Below the pieces are notes generated by a model that was not told the origin of the DNA, ran no database searches, and saw only the letters and a list, made by a program, of their open reading frames with translations. This document shows, in pieces, positions 42,053 to 54,301 of a stretch of DNA of 64,000 bases. The position numbers and the translations under genes were made by a program. Within the stretch, counting starts at the first letter, position 1, and each line of letters begins with the position of its first letter. This stretch comes from Rhizopus arrhizus. Its lineage: Eukaryota > Mucoromycota > Mucoromycetes > Mucorales > Rhizopodaceae. Location of the stretch: positions 1,736,001 through 1,800,000 of the forward strand of contig JAKZZE010000011.1 in NCBI GenBank assembly GCA_024220505.1, in the 5' to 3' direction.

Positions 42053-43598
42053 CAGTAGCGGACAAAACTGGTGCACAAAAATTAAAATCAACATTGTATC
42101 TCCGCCATATGTCTGCGACTTTTGTGGCATATACCATCTGGAAGACAGTCCAAAATATATATTATGTTATGTAAACCGGAACTGTACCGGACATCCCCCA
42201 GGCATAAGGTCATTTTTAGTGATTTTTTGCATATTTCAATTTTCGCCAAAAATGTGATGCTTGCCTAGCCTTCTTTCAATTTTCCCCATATCTCTCCCGT
42301 TTGCTTTCAGATTTCACCACATATTAGTGAATTTTAGTAGCTCTTAAAAAATATATAAAACCGTAGTTATTTTGTAATTCCCATTGAATCCCCCCTTTTG
42401 TTTTTACCCTATTCACTATAACAAAGTACTAGCCTTATATGTTTAAGAAAGTAAGCAACTGTAAAAACGAAACTCTGAGATCTCGAATACACTTAGTTCG
42501 TACGACAACAGATATTTCTAGAATAACAAGAATCTCTAAATGGACAATCAACAGGAGAAAGAGGGAAGAAAGAAACTTAATGTCTTGTGATCATGAAGGT
42601 CTCCCGCTTTTAGTCTGAAAAGTTACTAGCTCAATCACCAACCTAAAGCTTGGACAAGGTCCGTTACACACAGTTTCCGATGCTCAGCACATTTTGAGGA
42701 CCTTAAGATACAGTATTAGCAAATTGTCAGTCTGAAGGCACTGTAGGAAGCTAGATTTTGAGTCTGGAAGTAAGGAATCGAAGAATTTCATCAGCTGTAT
42801 TAGCCGGAAAAAGCGATGAATGTGGTATCACGACAAGCCATTGTATACAATAGAGGGCTGGAAGTCTGCTATGTTTAGCAATGAAACAAATATGAACATT
42901 ATGGATGCAGATAGTATACACTAATATTGAAAGCAACCTGAGCGATTTTTTCACGGTGATCAAACAATGAAGCATGCTGGCTGCTATGTTACTTTTTAAG
43001 GCTGTATTAGATATTGAGGACCGGAATATGTGTGTCAAGTATATGATGGTATAATGAACTCATAAATATACACATATATTTCGCTTACTTCATACCACAA
43101 AAGCCTAGCGTATAGTGGTCTAAAACGTCGTAATCTCTCGTTTCACTATGACAATGATACAAGGCACAAGTCGACGCATGTCATAAACTCAATATTTAAT
43201 AACAGCGCTTCTGTGCTACAAGTTTAGCCGCCACTAATCCCGGCCTAAGTCCGCTTAAGCATGCCAGGTGGCAATTGATGGCAAAGGTATGATGATACGA
43301 CACTAGATCAAAAAGGGTCGATGATCTTTGGAAAAGAGTAGTTAAAGAGCCGGGTTCTTTTATTGAAAATGGTATACACGCATGTTATTAGCATATGCAA
43401 AGAAGAACATCTGATGATATCAAGAGATGAGATGATTATATAACGTCTAAGGTCTTAGCCACTTTTGCGGTTTTTAGAAAATATAAAATTTTATAAATTT
43501 AAAGCACGCTTATCGCTCAGTTTTAACAATGTCATGCTTAGAACATACATAAATTACAATGACTAGTATATCCTCCTTCTAGTACAGTTTCATGACTA
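42053..43598 (+). mobile_element. Non-autonomous mariner A4, truncated by Plavaka B
   Basis: Starts CAGTAGCGGACAAAACTGG after TA (42051-42052) and follows A2 to within ~80 bp of the right end, where Plavaka B begins. The last ~80 bp and the right TA do not reappear beyond Plavaka B. It has the same decayed transposase as the other A copies. Confidence 0.9.
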
Positions 43599-43859
43599 CA
43601 CTGCAAATAATTGGAGATATTAAACGTAGTTTTTTAGCATAAATGAGCGCAACAACGCGAAGTTTAACGCAACTCCACGGAATTTTATTGCTCTTTTAAA
43701 CGATTTTCGAGGCAGAGCAGTAATCGTTAAATAACTTTTACGCAAGCAAGAGGAGGTCGTTTAGTGTTCTTTTACCAAAGCATTTTTTACGTTTCAATTA
43801 ATACTAGTCAACGTTTGAGCAACGAATGATACGTTTTAAAACATTACTTTATATGTCTT

Positions 43860-44050
43860 TTTGTTCTTTTATCGACCGCTCATATTGCCTTATATACTTC
43901 TTCATCGAACACTCATATTGCCTTATATACTTCTTTATTGACCACCCATATTGCCTTATATATTTCTTTATGAACCACTCATATTGCTTTATATACTTCT
44001 TTATTGACCACTTATATAGCTTATATACTTCTTTATTGACCATTCATATT
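43860..44050. repeat. 33-bp minisatellite of Plavaka B
   Basis: Same unit as 14390-14600 on the other strand, about five copies. The unit length is a multiple of three and makes a spurious open frame. Confidence 0.85.
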
Positions 44051-44655
44051 GCAATAAATATTGCTTTATATATACAAAAAAATAGGGATTTTGTTTATAA
44101 AAAATAACTTTTTTTTTATTTGAATAAAATAATAATAACAAAATATGATATTTCTTTGCTTGTAGCGTTTTAAAAGTGTACTTGACTTACCTAATGTCAC
44201 CAGAATAGCAGCATCTAATCTAAAAATACATCAACTAGTCTCGTGGAACTCAAAAAGTTCTCAAAAGAAAAAAAAGAAAAAAAAAAAAAGCCAAGCTCAA
44301 GGATTCAGAGACACAAGGATTCAAGGATTCAAGGATTCAAGGACTTGGGCACTCAAAGCAAAAGAAAAGACATCAGTACTTAAGAACCAAAGCGAAAATT
44401 AGGAAAGAAACAGAAAGAGGCCAAAGCAGAGCAGCATTCATCTATAACAATTATTAGCTATCGTGTATATGTAGTAAAAGTAATAGTACCTTTCTTTAGA
44501 TAGACCATGGGAAGAAAACTAGCTAAGCGTATACTCACAAGTAAAAAAAGCAGCAGACATCTATAATAATTATTAGCTATTGAGTATATATAATAAAAGT
44601 GATAGTACCTTTCTTTAGATGGGCTAAGAGAAAAACCTTGCTAAGCTTTACCAAC

Positions 44656-44689
<34 letters not shown>

Positions 44690-45321
44690 AGCAGTACTCC
44701 TCTATAATAATTATTAGTTATCAAGTATATAGTAAAAGTAATAGCACCTTGCTTTAGGTGGACCATGAGAAAAAAAAAGAAAAAGAAAAAAAGACAGCAG
44801 CCAAGCTTATACTAACAAGCAAAAGAAGAAGCAACTATAATCCTGGGAAAAAGACTTTATAAAGACCATTTGAAACATCAAGAAAGCAACTAATACGATT
44901 TTACTAAAGTTCAAGTACCATCAGAACAATAATAGAGTACATATAATATTAAGAACTTACCTTTTAGAAAGAATGTTTTGTTTAAAAAAAAAGAAAAAAA
45001 AAAAAAGGAAAAAAAAAGTACTTTTTTTATAGCCTCATTTTACCAGTGTTACAGTTACCCACTATCGATTAAAAATAAGTCTTCTTTAATACTGCTTAAC
45101 TATTGAAACATTCAGAGAGGCTATTCATAAACAGTTTAAACTTTCTCTTCTTCTTCTTTTTTTTTTTATTTAAATGTAATATCTTTAACTCCAAAGGCTT
45201 TTTTTTCTTCGCTTTTTTTGTAGAACAAACAAAAGTATCAGGTTGTTTTGTGTTCATCTTTAGTTTATTTTGTACTCTTGTTTTTTTTTTTCTTCCTTTT
45301 TATATAATTTATCTTGAAAAA

Positions 45322-46572
45322 ATGTCTCGTCGTCTCGCTACCCCAATCAATGTTCCCAGTAATGCCCCTAAAAGGGCAAGAATATCTTCAAGCATTACTG
45401 GATCATCATCCACCGTTCTCCCGTCCTCTTCTCCTGCCCCCACTGCTGTTGCGTCTTTTGACAGCTTTGAGCCTTCTCGCCTTCAAGGCCCAGTTGGCTC
45501 TTCTGCAAATGGCCCAACCCTTGAGGCCATCTTTGCTCAGATGCAGCAGCAGGAGCAGATTCAACGCCGACAGGAGGAGAATCAACGTCGGCAGGAGCTG
45601 AAGATTGAGCAGCTAACTCAATTGCTGCAACAACAACAACAAGGGCAGCAACAGCAGCAGCAGCAGCCTCCACAGCAGCCTCCACAGCAGCAACCTTCTG
45701 AGGTCAAAGAGAATAGGGCCTTGACCAGTGTAATTTGAATTTAAAAGCTAAATTAGCATGTGCAAAATAATAACTAAATTTTTGTTTTACCCTTTTTGAA
45801 ATATAGGCTTTCATATTGAAGTACTACAGAGAGCATCTGGTCCCTCGGGGTATCACCTTTGACCTGAAGGAGGTCTTGCGCTACAAGCAAAACGCAAAGG
45901 TCAGAGATTTGCTTGTAGCAGCTGCCAAGAAGGAGCCATTTTCTGCTGGCATTACTGTTTCTGACATGCGCAGCATGGTCAGAAACAAATTCAACTACAT
46001 GGTGAGAGAAAGTAAGGGGCTGACGGCTACGTCAGAAGAATCAACGCGTCGTAGTCGTGTGCATGCAGTAAGTAATTAATATTGAAAAATTGAAATATAT
46101 AGTGTTTCAAGTACTTACATTACTTCTTTACATTAGAAGCTCGCCATGAGGCGAAATGCTTACAATGCAGCCCCAGAGGAATTTGAAGCTCGTTTTCCTT
46201 TTGGAAAAAAGCTTCTGATAGCCGATTGGACCTCAGAGGAAGAAGATGGCCCTGAGGATGAACATGGTCCTGTGTTTGTGGTAAAAAGACCACTCTTTCG
46301 AAGTAAAGCAGTAAGTAGTATTTTTGTTATAGTATTTATTTTCTAATATACCTTTAATTAATCTACAGGTGGACGAATTCCATGCTTCTCTTCAAAAAGC
46401 ATGGAGAGATTCCTTGTCGAAAAAAGGCACCATCAATAGAACAAGAAGGGTGGTGGACTACTTCGACAAGGAGTTTCCCACAAACCTTGACCATGAGGAT
46501 TATCCCTCTTGGGCCTTTTCTTCTCCTGGCCCTGGCTTTTCCTCTTCTGCTGCTGCTAATCCTATGCAGTAA
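45322..46572 (+). CDS. Plavaka second gene, unknown function, intact
   Basis: Exons 45322-45729, 45807-46067, 46137-46310 and 46369-46572, all joined in phase 0 by short GT-AG introns, giving 347 residues plus stop. It starts MSRRLATPINVPSNAPKRAR, followed by a Ser/Pro-rich stretch and a Gln/Arg/Glu-rich segment with likely coiled coil (QMQQQEQIQRRQEENQRR) and Gln runs. The conserved part has KYYREHLVPRGITFDL, RSMVRNKFNYMV, WTSEEEDGPEDEHGP and FPTNLDHEDYPSWAFSSP. Copy A has the same exon lengths (261, 174) and similar ends while the N-terminal runs vary, which suggests selection on exons 2-4. I know no matching domain. By analogy with two-gene CACTA elements it might be an end-binding helper (inference only). 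It ends 201 bp from the transposase stop. Confidence 0.8.
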
Positions 46573-46602
46573 GCGTTTACTTTCTCTTTTCTCTTTCCCC
46601 CT

Positions 46603-46638
<36 letters not shown>

Positions 46639-46773
46639 CCTCTTTTGTTGTCTCTGCAAATTGAATAAAAATTTCAAAAAAAAAATAACAATAATAGTCT
46701 ATTGAATGATTCTTTAGTAAAATAAATAATAATAATAATAATAAAAGAATGTTTGAATAATTTAGCATAGTTG

Positions 46774-49596
46774 TTACATATAAATTCTTCTTGGCAGAGC
46801 GAGAGTAAGAAGGTGGTTATCAACATATGGACATATAGCAACAGGGTTGAAAATCCTGTAAATTGGAAGTATATTGCTGCTTGTAACTGGATCAAATTGA
46901 TTCTTCCACACTTGGATGCCAGTACCATCAAAGGTGGGAAAATGTTGGGTCGCATGGCTGTACCAATTGACGAATGCAAAATAATGAGTGGTATTGTTGA
47001 AGGAATGTGAAAAAAAATATAATATTTGACCAATTCGTAGTTGGTTATTTACAACGGCTTGAATGTATGATGATGATGAATGACTGTCTGATTGTTGGTA
47101 ACGTTGTCCAAGCAAGTTAATTTTCTTAAATGATTGTATCATTGTACTAATTGTATTCATAATAGGTGTTTCATAGGTATCCATATAATAATTTTGTAAG
47201 ACTTCATAGTGTTCAGGGCATAAGATTTGTTGTTTGTTGTTGGTTTTTGAAGGAAGGGATTTTGGTGGCAGAGGCTCACTACCAGTAATTGTCAGGTTAA
47301 ATAGACTTGGTCCGTCTATGAACTGAGCGTAATCAAATGGCGTTAGACCACTCTCGTCATTCGTAACTTCGCCTATTTCCCTTATAAAGTTGAGTAGTAG
47401 GAGCATGTCTTCGTTGTTGGTATTAATAAGTGTTGATAATGAATGTATAAGATCTTGTGTATGTATTGTTTGTGTAAGCATAGTGACATAAGTAGTTTCG
47501 AAGCCTGTCTTGTAATTGATATTTATCTTTTTGACATCACCATTCAAGCGTTCAAAACCATAGAGCCAAAAGGCATAAGAGGGACCAAAGTCCAAAAAGC
47601 ATTCTTTCAAATGCATGTGCATATGCATATTTGGTGTTATACTTGTTTTTCCATAAAGTTGAGCACAAGTCTTGCCAAAGGTCTTAAATAATGAATGTGC
47701 TGTGTGTATTTCTTCAATTGTGATCAAAGGACCAGTCACCAATCTTACTGCTTCTACATATCGCATCCAATTGATGAAATGTTCACCGATTAGTCTTTGT
47801 TTTAACAGAAAAGGCGAAAGCACAACACACCACGTTCTCCATTCATCGGATTTCATATTGCTAAAAGTACTTTCAATCTTGCCTTTTTTTTTTGTTTTTT
47901 TTTTATACAAAAAATTAGTGTTCAGAATTATCACATAATTAATTCTTTTATATTTGTTGCATACCTTTGGAGATTCTGCAGTACTGTGATGGAATAGCAA
48001 TTGAAGCTGATTCATCAGCCATGGCTTTGAAATCAGCCGTAGAAAGAAGCCCGTGATCTACCCAAACTTCAACCATTCGTTTTGGCGTACCTAGAAATAA
48101 ATTGTGCATAGGATCAACTGTTGTTAATCTTACAACATCAAAATATTCTAGTCGGTGAAGTTCACTCCATTTACTTCCTGTGTCCGTCTGCAGGGTTCTT
48201 TGTTGTGTAATGTGAGTGGCATTCAGCCAAGCATATGCTTCTTGGCGCTGCTGGGTATTGTTTCGCAGAATCCAATGCTCATCGTCAAAGTCTGAAAAAT
48301 CTGGCTTCGTTGAATTTGCACCAGTACTGATTCGCGAAAACACAGTGGAACACTTGTTGCAGGCTTTGTGCGCGGATTGACCCATGAATCCAGCTACCTT
48401 ACGAGCTGCTGGTATATCACAGTTAACGGACATCAAAGCAACACGTACCATCTCACCGTTTCTGTTCTGGTACGTTGGCATCATCATACCTCCGTACAAG
48501 GTATTCAGCTCTGCAATCATTGGTCGCAAGAAATTTTGGAGCTGGTCATCCGTGGGCTCGCCAGGCCCAGGAATCATACCAACCAGGATGATGTTGGAAA
48601 CCTTCATCCTGGAACCCCTTGGAAGGTTGTTGATAGTGAGATATACACCACCGCAAGAGTAATGCATACCATCACTAGGTTGAAACCAATCAACGTTCAA
48701 TGACACCATTAATGATCGTCTTTTATTCACAAATGGCTCCCCAGCTGAGTCGACCATCTCATTCCAGACTCTACCATCATAAATGTCATACAACACACCT
48801 TCCTCCACATATCGACCTCTCCACTGTTCAATTTCTGTTTCAAAGTTCGGACGGACAAAGAACTTCTTCAACGTTTCGACAATTGAGTTGTACGGGAACT
48901 CAAGGACGGGCTTCAGGCTGCTGCCAACAAAAAGTGAATTACCACATGGGCGCTCTTGTCTGTGGGGGTTGTTTGCAAACCTGACAAAAGGGCATAGTCG
49001 GGTATGCAAACTTCCCGTGTCATAAACACTTCTACAAAGAGAACAGACAAGGAAACGGGAGACACCACTACTGGCAGAGGAATAATTGACCATGGCACGA
49101 GCAGTGGAGATCTTTGTAGGAATCTCCATGCCATGGCCAAGGGCACGAACAAAGAAAGAAAGAAAGGCCAACAGTTCTTCACCGGCTTCAACAGAAAGGT
49201 GCTTTGCTTGAAAAAGCACAAGGTAAAGGACCAGGAGATACTCCAGTTGTTGGTCGTTGGTCATTTCTTCTTCCATGTCGATATCCATGTCAGCATCAAG
49301 GTCGAATTCTAAATTTGTTTAATAAAAAAAAGGGTGTGTTTATAAATATACCTTCAAACGTGCTTCTTTCGGTAGAACTGGTGGGTTGCTCGAAGATATT
49401 TTCTAATCTTCTTTGTCTCAAAACTATTTTAATTGCACTTTAGTCTTTCTGCATTTCTTTAAAAAAAAGTACCTTCTCCAACTTTGTCAATACGCTTATG
49501 AGTATTAGCGGTTTTCTTGGCAATCATTTTGAATCCTTCAGGACATTTGCTGCATTTGGTGCATTGGCATTTAACTTTGTTGTTAGTGGCGTTCAT
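46774..49596 (-). CDS. Plavaka transposase (tnp2-like), intact
   Basis: Exons 49596-49473, 49423-49352, 49308-47965 and 47882-46774 join in frame to 882 residues. Introns have GT-AG borders. An N-terminal Cys motif (CQCTKCSKCPEGF, about residues 10-22) is followed by an acidic stretch and a second Cys cluster (CSLCRSVYDTG). The hallmark VDPMHNLFLGTPKRMVEVW lies near 466, then MKSDEWRTWC, and the His-rich HMHMHLKECFLDF with FWLYGFERLNG near 600. This set identifies the Plavaka branch of CACTA transposases, which excise and insert the element with 3-bp duplications (family knowledge). No stop or frameshift seen, so this copy may supply activity to deleted copies such as 12138-14872. Confidence 0.88.
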
Positions 49597-50950
49597 TTCA
49601 AAAAAAAAAAATATTCAGGATTTAGTAGAGGAATAAGATAGAAAAAAATGCGTGATAAAAAAAAACTAAAGCAAATATACTAAATTTGGATGTCGGTTCC
49701 TAAACAGTAACAGTTTTACATGTACTAAAGAAATGTTTTTTTTTTTTTCCCTTGTTTTGTTTCAGAGAACATATTTAACATTGAGGATACAAAAGATATA
49801 AAAGAAAACTCAACAATGGTTAAAATGTAAGTTTGTAACAACAAAAATAACAACCAAGTCTAATGTCGGTTTCTTTTTTTTTTTTTTTTTTACATTAGGA
49901 ATTCCTAATGGGTCACATTCGGATGACGAACATGAACCTCATGAGCAAAGTTGTTCTTTCCAACACGATAAAACTATAAGAATATCAAACTTATATTGTT
50001 GCTTGTTGTTGAAAAGTTTTTTTTGATAAAGGAAGTTGGCAATGTTAACATCTCTAATGGCTAATGGCTAATGGCAAATTACACCCATGTGCAAACATAA
50101 AGTAAGTAATGAACTAGTATAAGCTTAAAAACATATAATCTTTTTATTGTATGTCATGAAAAATAATAAAGCAATCTATTTACTTGAAAAACAAAAAAAC
50201 TGTTCATGTATCTATTAATTATAATTGCCTTGTAACAAGATGTTAACAAAGCTTCTTTTTTTTTTTATTCTTTTTAGAATATACACGTATTTTTTTGTTA
50301 TAACGTAAAAGCATTTGTATTTTTATAAAACATGTTTACTGTTAGGTTATTGTTTTCATTTGAATAAGGAACCTTTTATTGCTATGCTCTTTTTTTTTTT
50401 TTTTTTTACTAGGTCTTTTTTTTTTTTACTAGGTCTTTTTTTTTAACTTTGTCTTTTTTTTTTTAATTTTAATTTTCCAGCTTCTTTTTTTTCCCAAACG
50501 CAACTATTTTGTTAAGTTCTGTTACACGCTTCAAATGAACTAAGCTAAAGATCACAGACTGCCTTCCTAATATGTATTCTTTTGATCAAAATAATCACAA
50601 TGTGTTTTTGTTTTCCGCATTTTGCCCTCAAAAATAAAAAAAAAGAAAATATCGGTCTTTCAACGATAGAGGAGAACAGGCTTTCCAAAAAGAGACTATT
50701 TGAAAAAAAAAAGACACTTTTTTAAAACATGAATAACTCTATGAATACTTACACCACAAAAAAAATAATAAAATTATTAAATTTCTTTATTTTTTTCGCA
50801 CCTAAATCTTTTTTCAAAATTCAAAAAGGTGCAATACAGAGCATTTTAATTTTTTTCGTTTATTCAATGTTGTTCAAATCGTTGAAATTTTGATGTTAGA
50901 AATGACTGCAAATGACTGATAACGCTGAAAATCACCAATTATTTGCAGTG
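49597..50950. other. Right subterminal region of Plavaka B
   Basis: Upstream of the transposase ATG. AT-rich with long A or T runs and a palindromic TTAGGAATTCCTAA near 49908. It matches 12138-13550 in the mini-Plavaka and 19.1-20.3 kb in copy A. It probably holds the promoter and end-binding sites. No gene. Confidence 0.6.
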
Positions 50951-53900
50951 AGAACTTGAATACCATGAGGCACCAGGAGAAGAGTCAATAGCATAGAAGC
51001 TATCAGGACGGCAGAGACGTTGAATATGCCAGAGCATAAGGAGCAGTGATGACCACCAAGGAGGACAGCTAGCTGAACGGCCAAGAGGCAACGAGGAAAG
51101 AGCAAAGTCAATGGGATAAGACCCAGGAGGACAGCGAGGCAGATCAGACCAAAGGAAGGACGGGATCAAATCACACTCGAGAAAGTGACGGCGAGAGCGA
51201 CGATCACGTCCACAAGGACAGTCGTCAGGCTTACCTGGCAGCCAGCCAAGACGCCAACGAACCAAGAGAGAGCGTTCTGCACGAGTAGCAGGAACGTAAA
51301 GAACGGGATCAACCACCAGAGCAGGGCGACATGCGCGTAGAAGAACCTGGGTAGTGGAGGTGACGAGTGAAGTGACTTGACGCTCACGATACTGGCGAAA
51401 GAAGGTCTTGAGCCGAGCATCGGAGGACGGAAGAGGAGAAGGCAGAGCCAAGAAGAGCGGATTCTTGTCAAGATGGGTCTTGATTCGAGACACTGGTAGC
51501 GTTGACGATAGCAGAGACAGCAGGCAAGAACCAGGAAGAGAGCGGGCACGAAGGCAGAAACGAGTTGTAAGCACATCTATGCGGTGGTGCATACATGGCA
51601 ATGTTGTCATGTGCTTGATGACCAGCGTAGAGGAGGTAGCATGACCACCAACCATCATACGAAGGCATCGGTCTTGAAGACATTCTATTTCTTTGACTTG
51701 AGTTGCAGTAAACTTTGAGATAGCAAGACCATATTCGAACTTGGGACGGACAAAAGTAGCATAGATCCGAGCACACAAGAGAAGAGAAAAGCCTTGACGA
51801 TTCACGCCAATCTTGTTGAGAATACCCATCAGTTGAAGCACACCAGGAGAACGAAGAGGAAGCACCGAAGCAGCAGAGAGACCAGTCTTGACGAAAGGCA
51901 TACCAAGGTATACGAACTTGTCGACCAAGGGGAGAGAAGTACCATAGAGCTTTAGTTGGGTTGAACCAGATGACGATGAAGAGGAAGTGGGGTGGTTGAG
52001 CACCGCGCACTTTAGAGGATTCCATCGATAACCAAGAGACAGTGAGTGTTCTTCACAGAGTTTGAGCATCTCTTTGACTGACTTTGCCGAGCCAATGACT
52101 GCGACATCATCAGCAAAGAGGAGAGAGTTCACTGGGACCATACCAGCATTAGCAGAACCAGAGGAGGGAACCAAATGTGTAGCAGGAGCAGCGACTTGAC
52201 GAAGTAAGGAAGGAAGTGTGTTGATGTACACCGAGTACAAGTGAGGACTGAGAACAGAACCTTGCAAGACACCGGTGACAGGAGAAAAAGGAGTGGACGA
52301 GTGATTAGATACCAAGACAGACACCGAGACATCATCAAAAAGATGGACCAAGAGAGGCAGACAAGGAGAGGAACCAGCACCAGAGCGAGAGAGAGCATCC
52401 CAGATAACACGCCGGTCGACGGTATCGTAGGCCGACTTGATATCCAGGAATGCCACCACAGGAAAACGATGTGAGCGACGGTAGTAGGACTGCATCAGCT
52501 CATGAAGACATAAGGCTTGGTCAAGAGCTGAGCGACGAGGACGAAAGCCACCTTGAGCGAGGTCAAGAGGAGGAGAGACAGAGGACAACCATGGAGACAG
52601 CGACAGCTCAAGTAGCTTGCGGAAAACAGATGTAAGTGAGATTGGACGGTAGTTTGAGGGAAGTGATGAATCACCTTTCTTGAAGATAGGGTATACTTGA
52701 GCATGCCGCCAGAGAGAAGGAACGTAAGACCATTGACAGCATAGGGAAAAGAACCAAGACAGCAAGTGGGAGAGGTCAGTACTGATCGGCTTGAGCATCT
52801 CGGCCTTGATGTGATCAGCACCAGGAGCTTTACGAGTAGGGAGCTGACCGATATACATATGTATTGTTAAAGGAGCGAATAGAGAATTTGATGAACCAGG
52901 AGGACCAGAGGAACCAGAAGGAGACGAACCATGGAGACCAAGAGGCAAGCCAAGAGAGGATGAAGATGGAGGAGGTGGTGGGCGAGTGGAAGGTAGAAGA
53001 CTGCCATCAAAGACCGAAGCCAAGTGATGAGCCATTACCTCCACTGCCTTTGACGGACCATCAGGATGGGAAAACGACGATGACGACTGATGTCGTCGAT
53101 TGAGTTGCTTGACTTTGGAAACGGCTTTAGTGAAGTCAGATTCGAGAGACTTGCAAAATGCTTGCCAGGACAGACGTTTGGCATTGGCCACAGCTTGACG
53201 GAAAGAGGTATTCGCTTGTTGATGTTGATGCCACCAATAGACTTTGTCAATGCCAAAGGCACGACGCCATCTACGGTAGCACCTGTTGCGGAAGTCAGCA
53301 GCATCTTGTAACTGTTGCGTCCAGTACTTTTTCCAATGCGATGGACGTGGAGGTCGGTCACCGACAGAAGAGTCAAGAGAGCTGTAGATGATGTTCTTGA
53401 GCGACGCGTTGAGGTCGTCAATAGGCGGACGTGAAGAAGGAGGGTGTTGAACCAACCTCTTCAGTTGAGAAAGCAAAGGAGCAGATGACGAACGAAAGGT
53501 ATCTTGATACAATTGACATGGATCAGGTTCACCAAGGCGAGACAAGTTCCATAGTCGACGAGGATGTAGTGTGGTATCATTGGTATCAGACATAGACTCA
53601 GAGGCACTTGACTGAGCAAAAGAAAAAGACAGCGTGAGTAGACGATGGTCAGAACCAAGAGACAAGTCAGACGCGATGTCAAGGCGAGGAGACATCAATG
53701 ACGCGTTTGTTAAAAACATGTCAATGATGCTACTCATCTCTCGATCATCACGAAACCCGACCCAGGTAGGAATACCATGAGCCAGTGGGCCGTTCAGAAC
53801 GGTCAAGGAACGATCAGCAAGCCAGCGAGCCATAGCAGCACCACGAGGAGAGACCAATGCATCACCAGTGAGGTCACCAAGACGAGCATTAAAGTCGCCA

Positions 53901-54301
53901 CAGATAAAAGAATTGGGAAGAGAAGGAATGGAGGAAAGTACATCAATGAATTCAGAGTTGGAAAGATGAGGAGGAACATACAAACAATGAATGCGAAAGG
54001 GTCCGACCTTCAACGAAAGGGTATACCGATTCGCTGAAGGAAGTTGAGAGACAGGAAAGGGACAAGAAGGAGAGACCAGAGCAGTAACACCCATCGAACC
54101 ACGGTTGGCCGAAGGTACAGGAACACCATACACATGATACTGCATCCAGTCAGTAGGAAGAAGAGAAGGGGAAAGAAGCCAAGTCTCGGTGATGAAAAGG
54201 AGTGTGGAAGATAAACAATGAGACAGGACTTCATGAACGGTCGTGGTCCGAAGACCATTCGCGTTCCAAAGACTTATAGAAAGGTGTTGGACCTCACTCA
54301 T
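50951..54301 (-). CDS. LINE 1 ORF2: endonuclease-reverse transcriptase (3' end cut)
   Basis: About 1117 residues. An AP-type endonuclease domain (1-230) has the conserved WNANGLR, TETW, CGDFNARLGD and LGSDHRLLTL. The reverse transcriptase (about 485-800) has LPTRKAPGADHI, YRPISLTSVFRK, GGFRPRRSALDQAL, LDIKSAYDTVDRR, GVLQGSVLSPHL and the active-site FADD near 730. A C-terminal finger CPCGRDRRSRRHFLEC lies near 1030. It nicks the target and primes reverse transcription there (family knowledge). It begins ATGA, overlapping the ORF1 stop by 4 nt. At the 3' end the frame runs 4 codons into Plavaka B, replacing the usual last residues, so activity is doubtful without a 3' end. It may resemble Mucorales LINEs found in pericentric regions (inference). 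Confidence 0.93.

Larger units (their letters stand above)
43599..50950. mobile_element. Plavaka (CACTA-like) element copy B, genes intact
   Basis: 7352 bp with perfect 16-bp ends CACTGCAAATAATTGG. It holds two convergent, apparently intact spliced genes: second gene on plus, transposase on minus. It is the best candidate source for the mini-Plavaka. The flanks differ (ACTA in mariner A4, AGAA in a LINE), so no target duplication remains. Confidence 0.93.
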
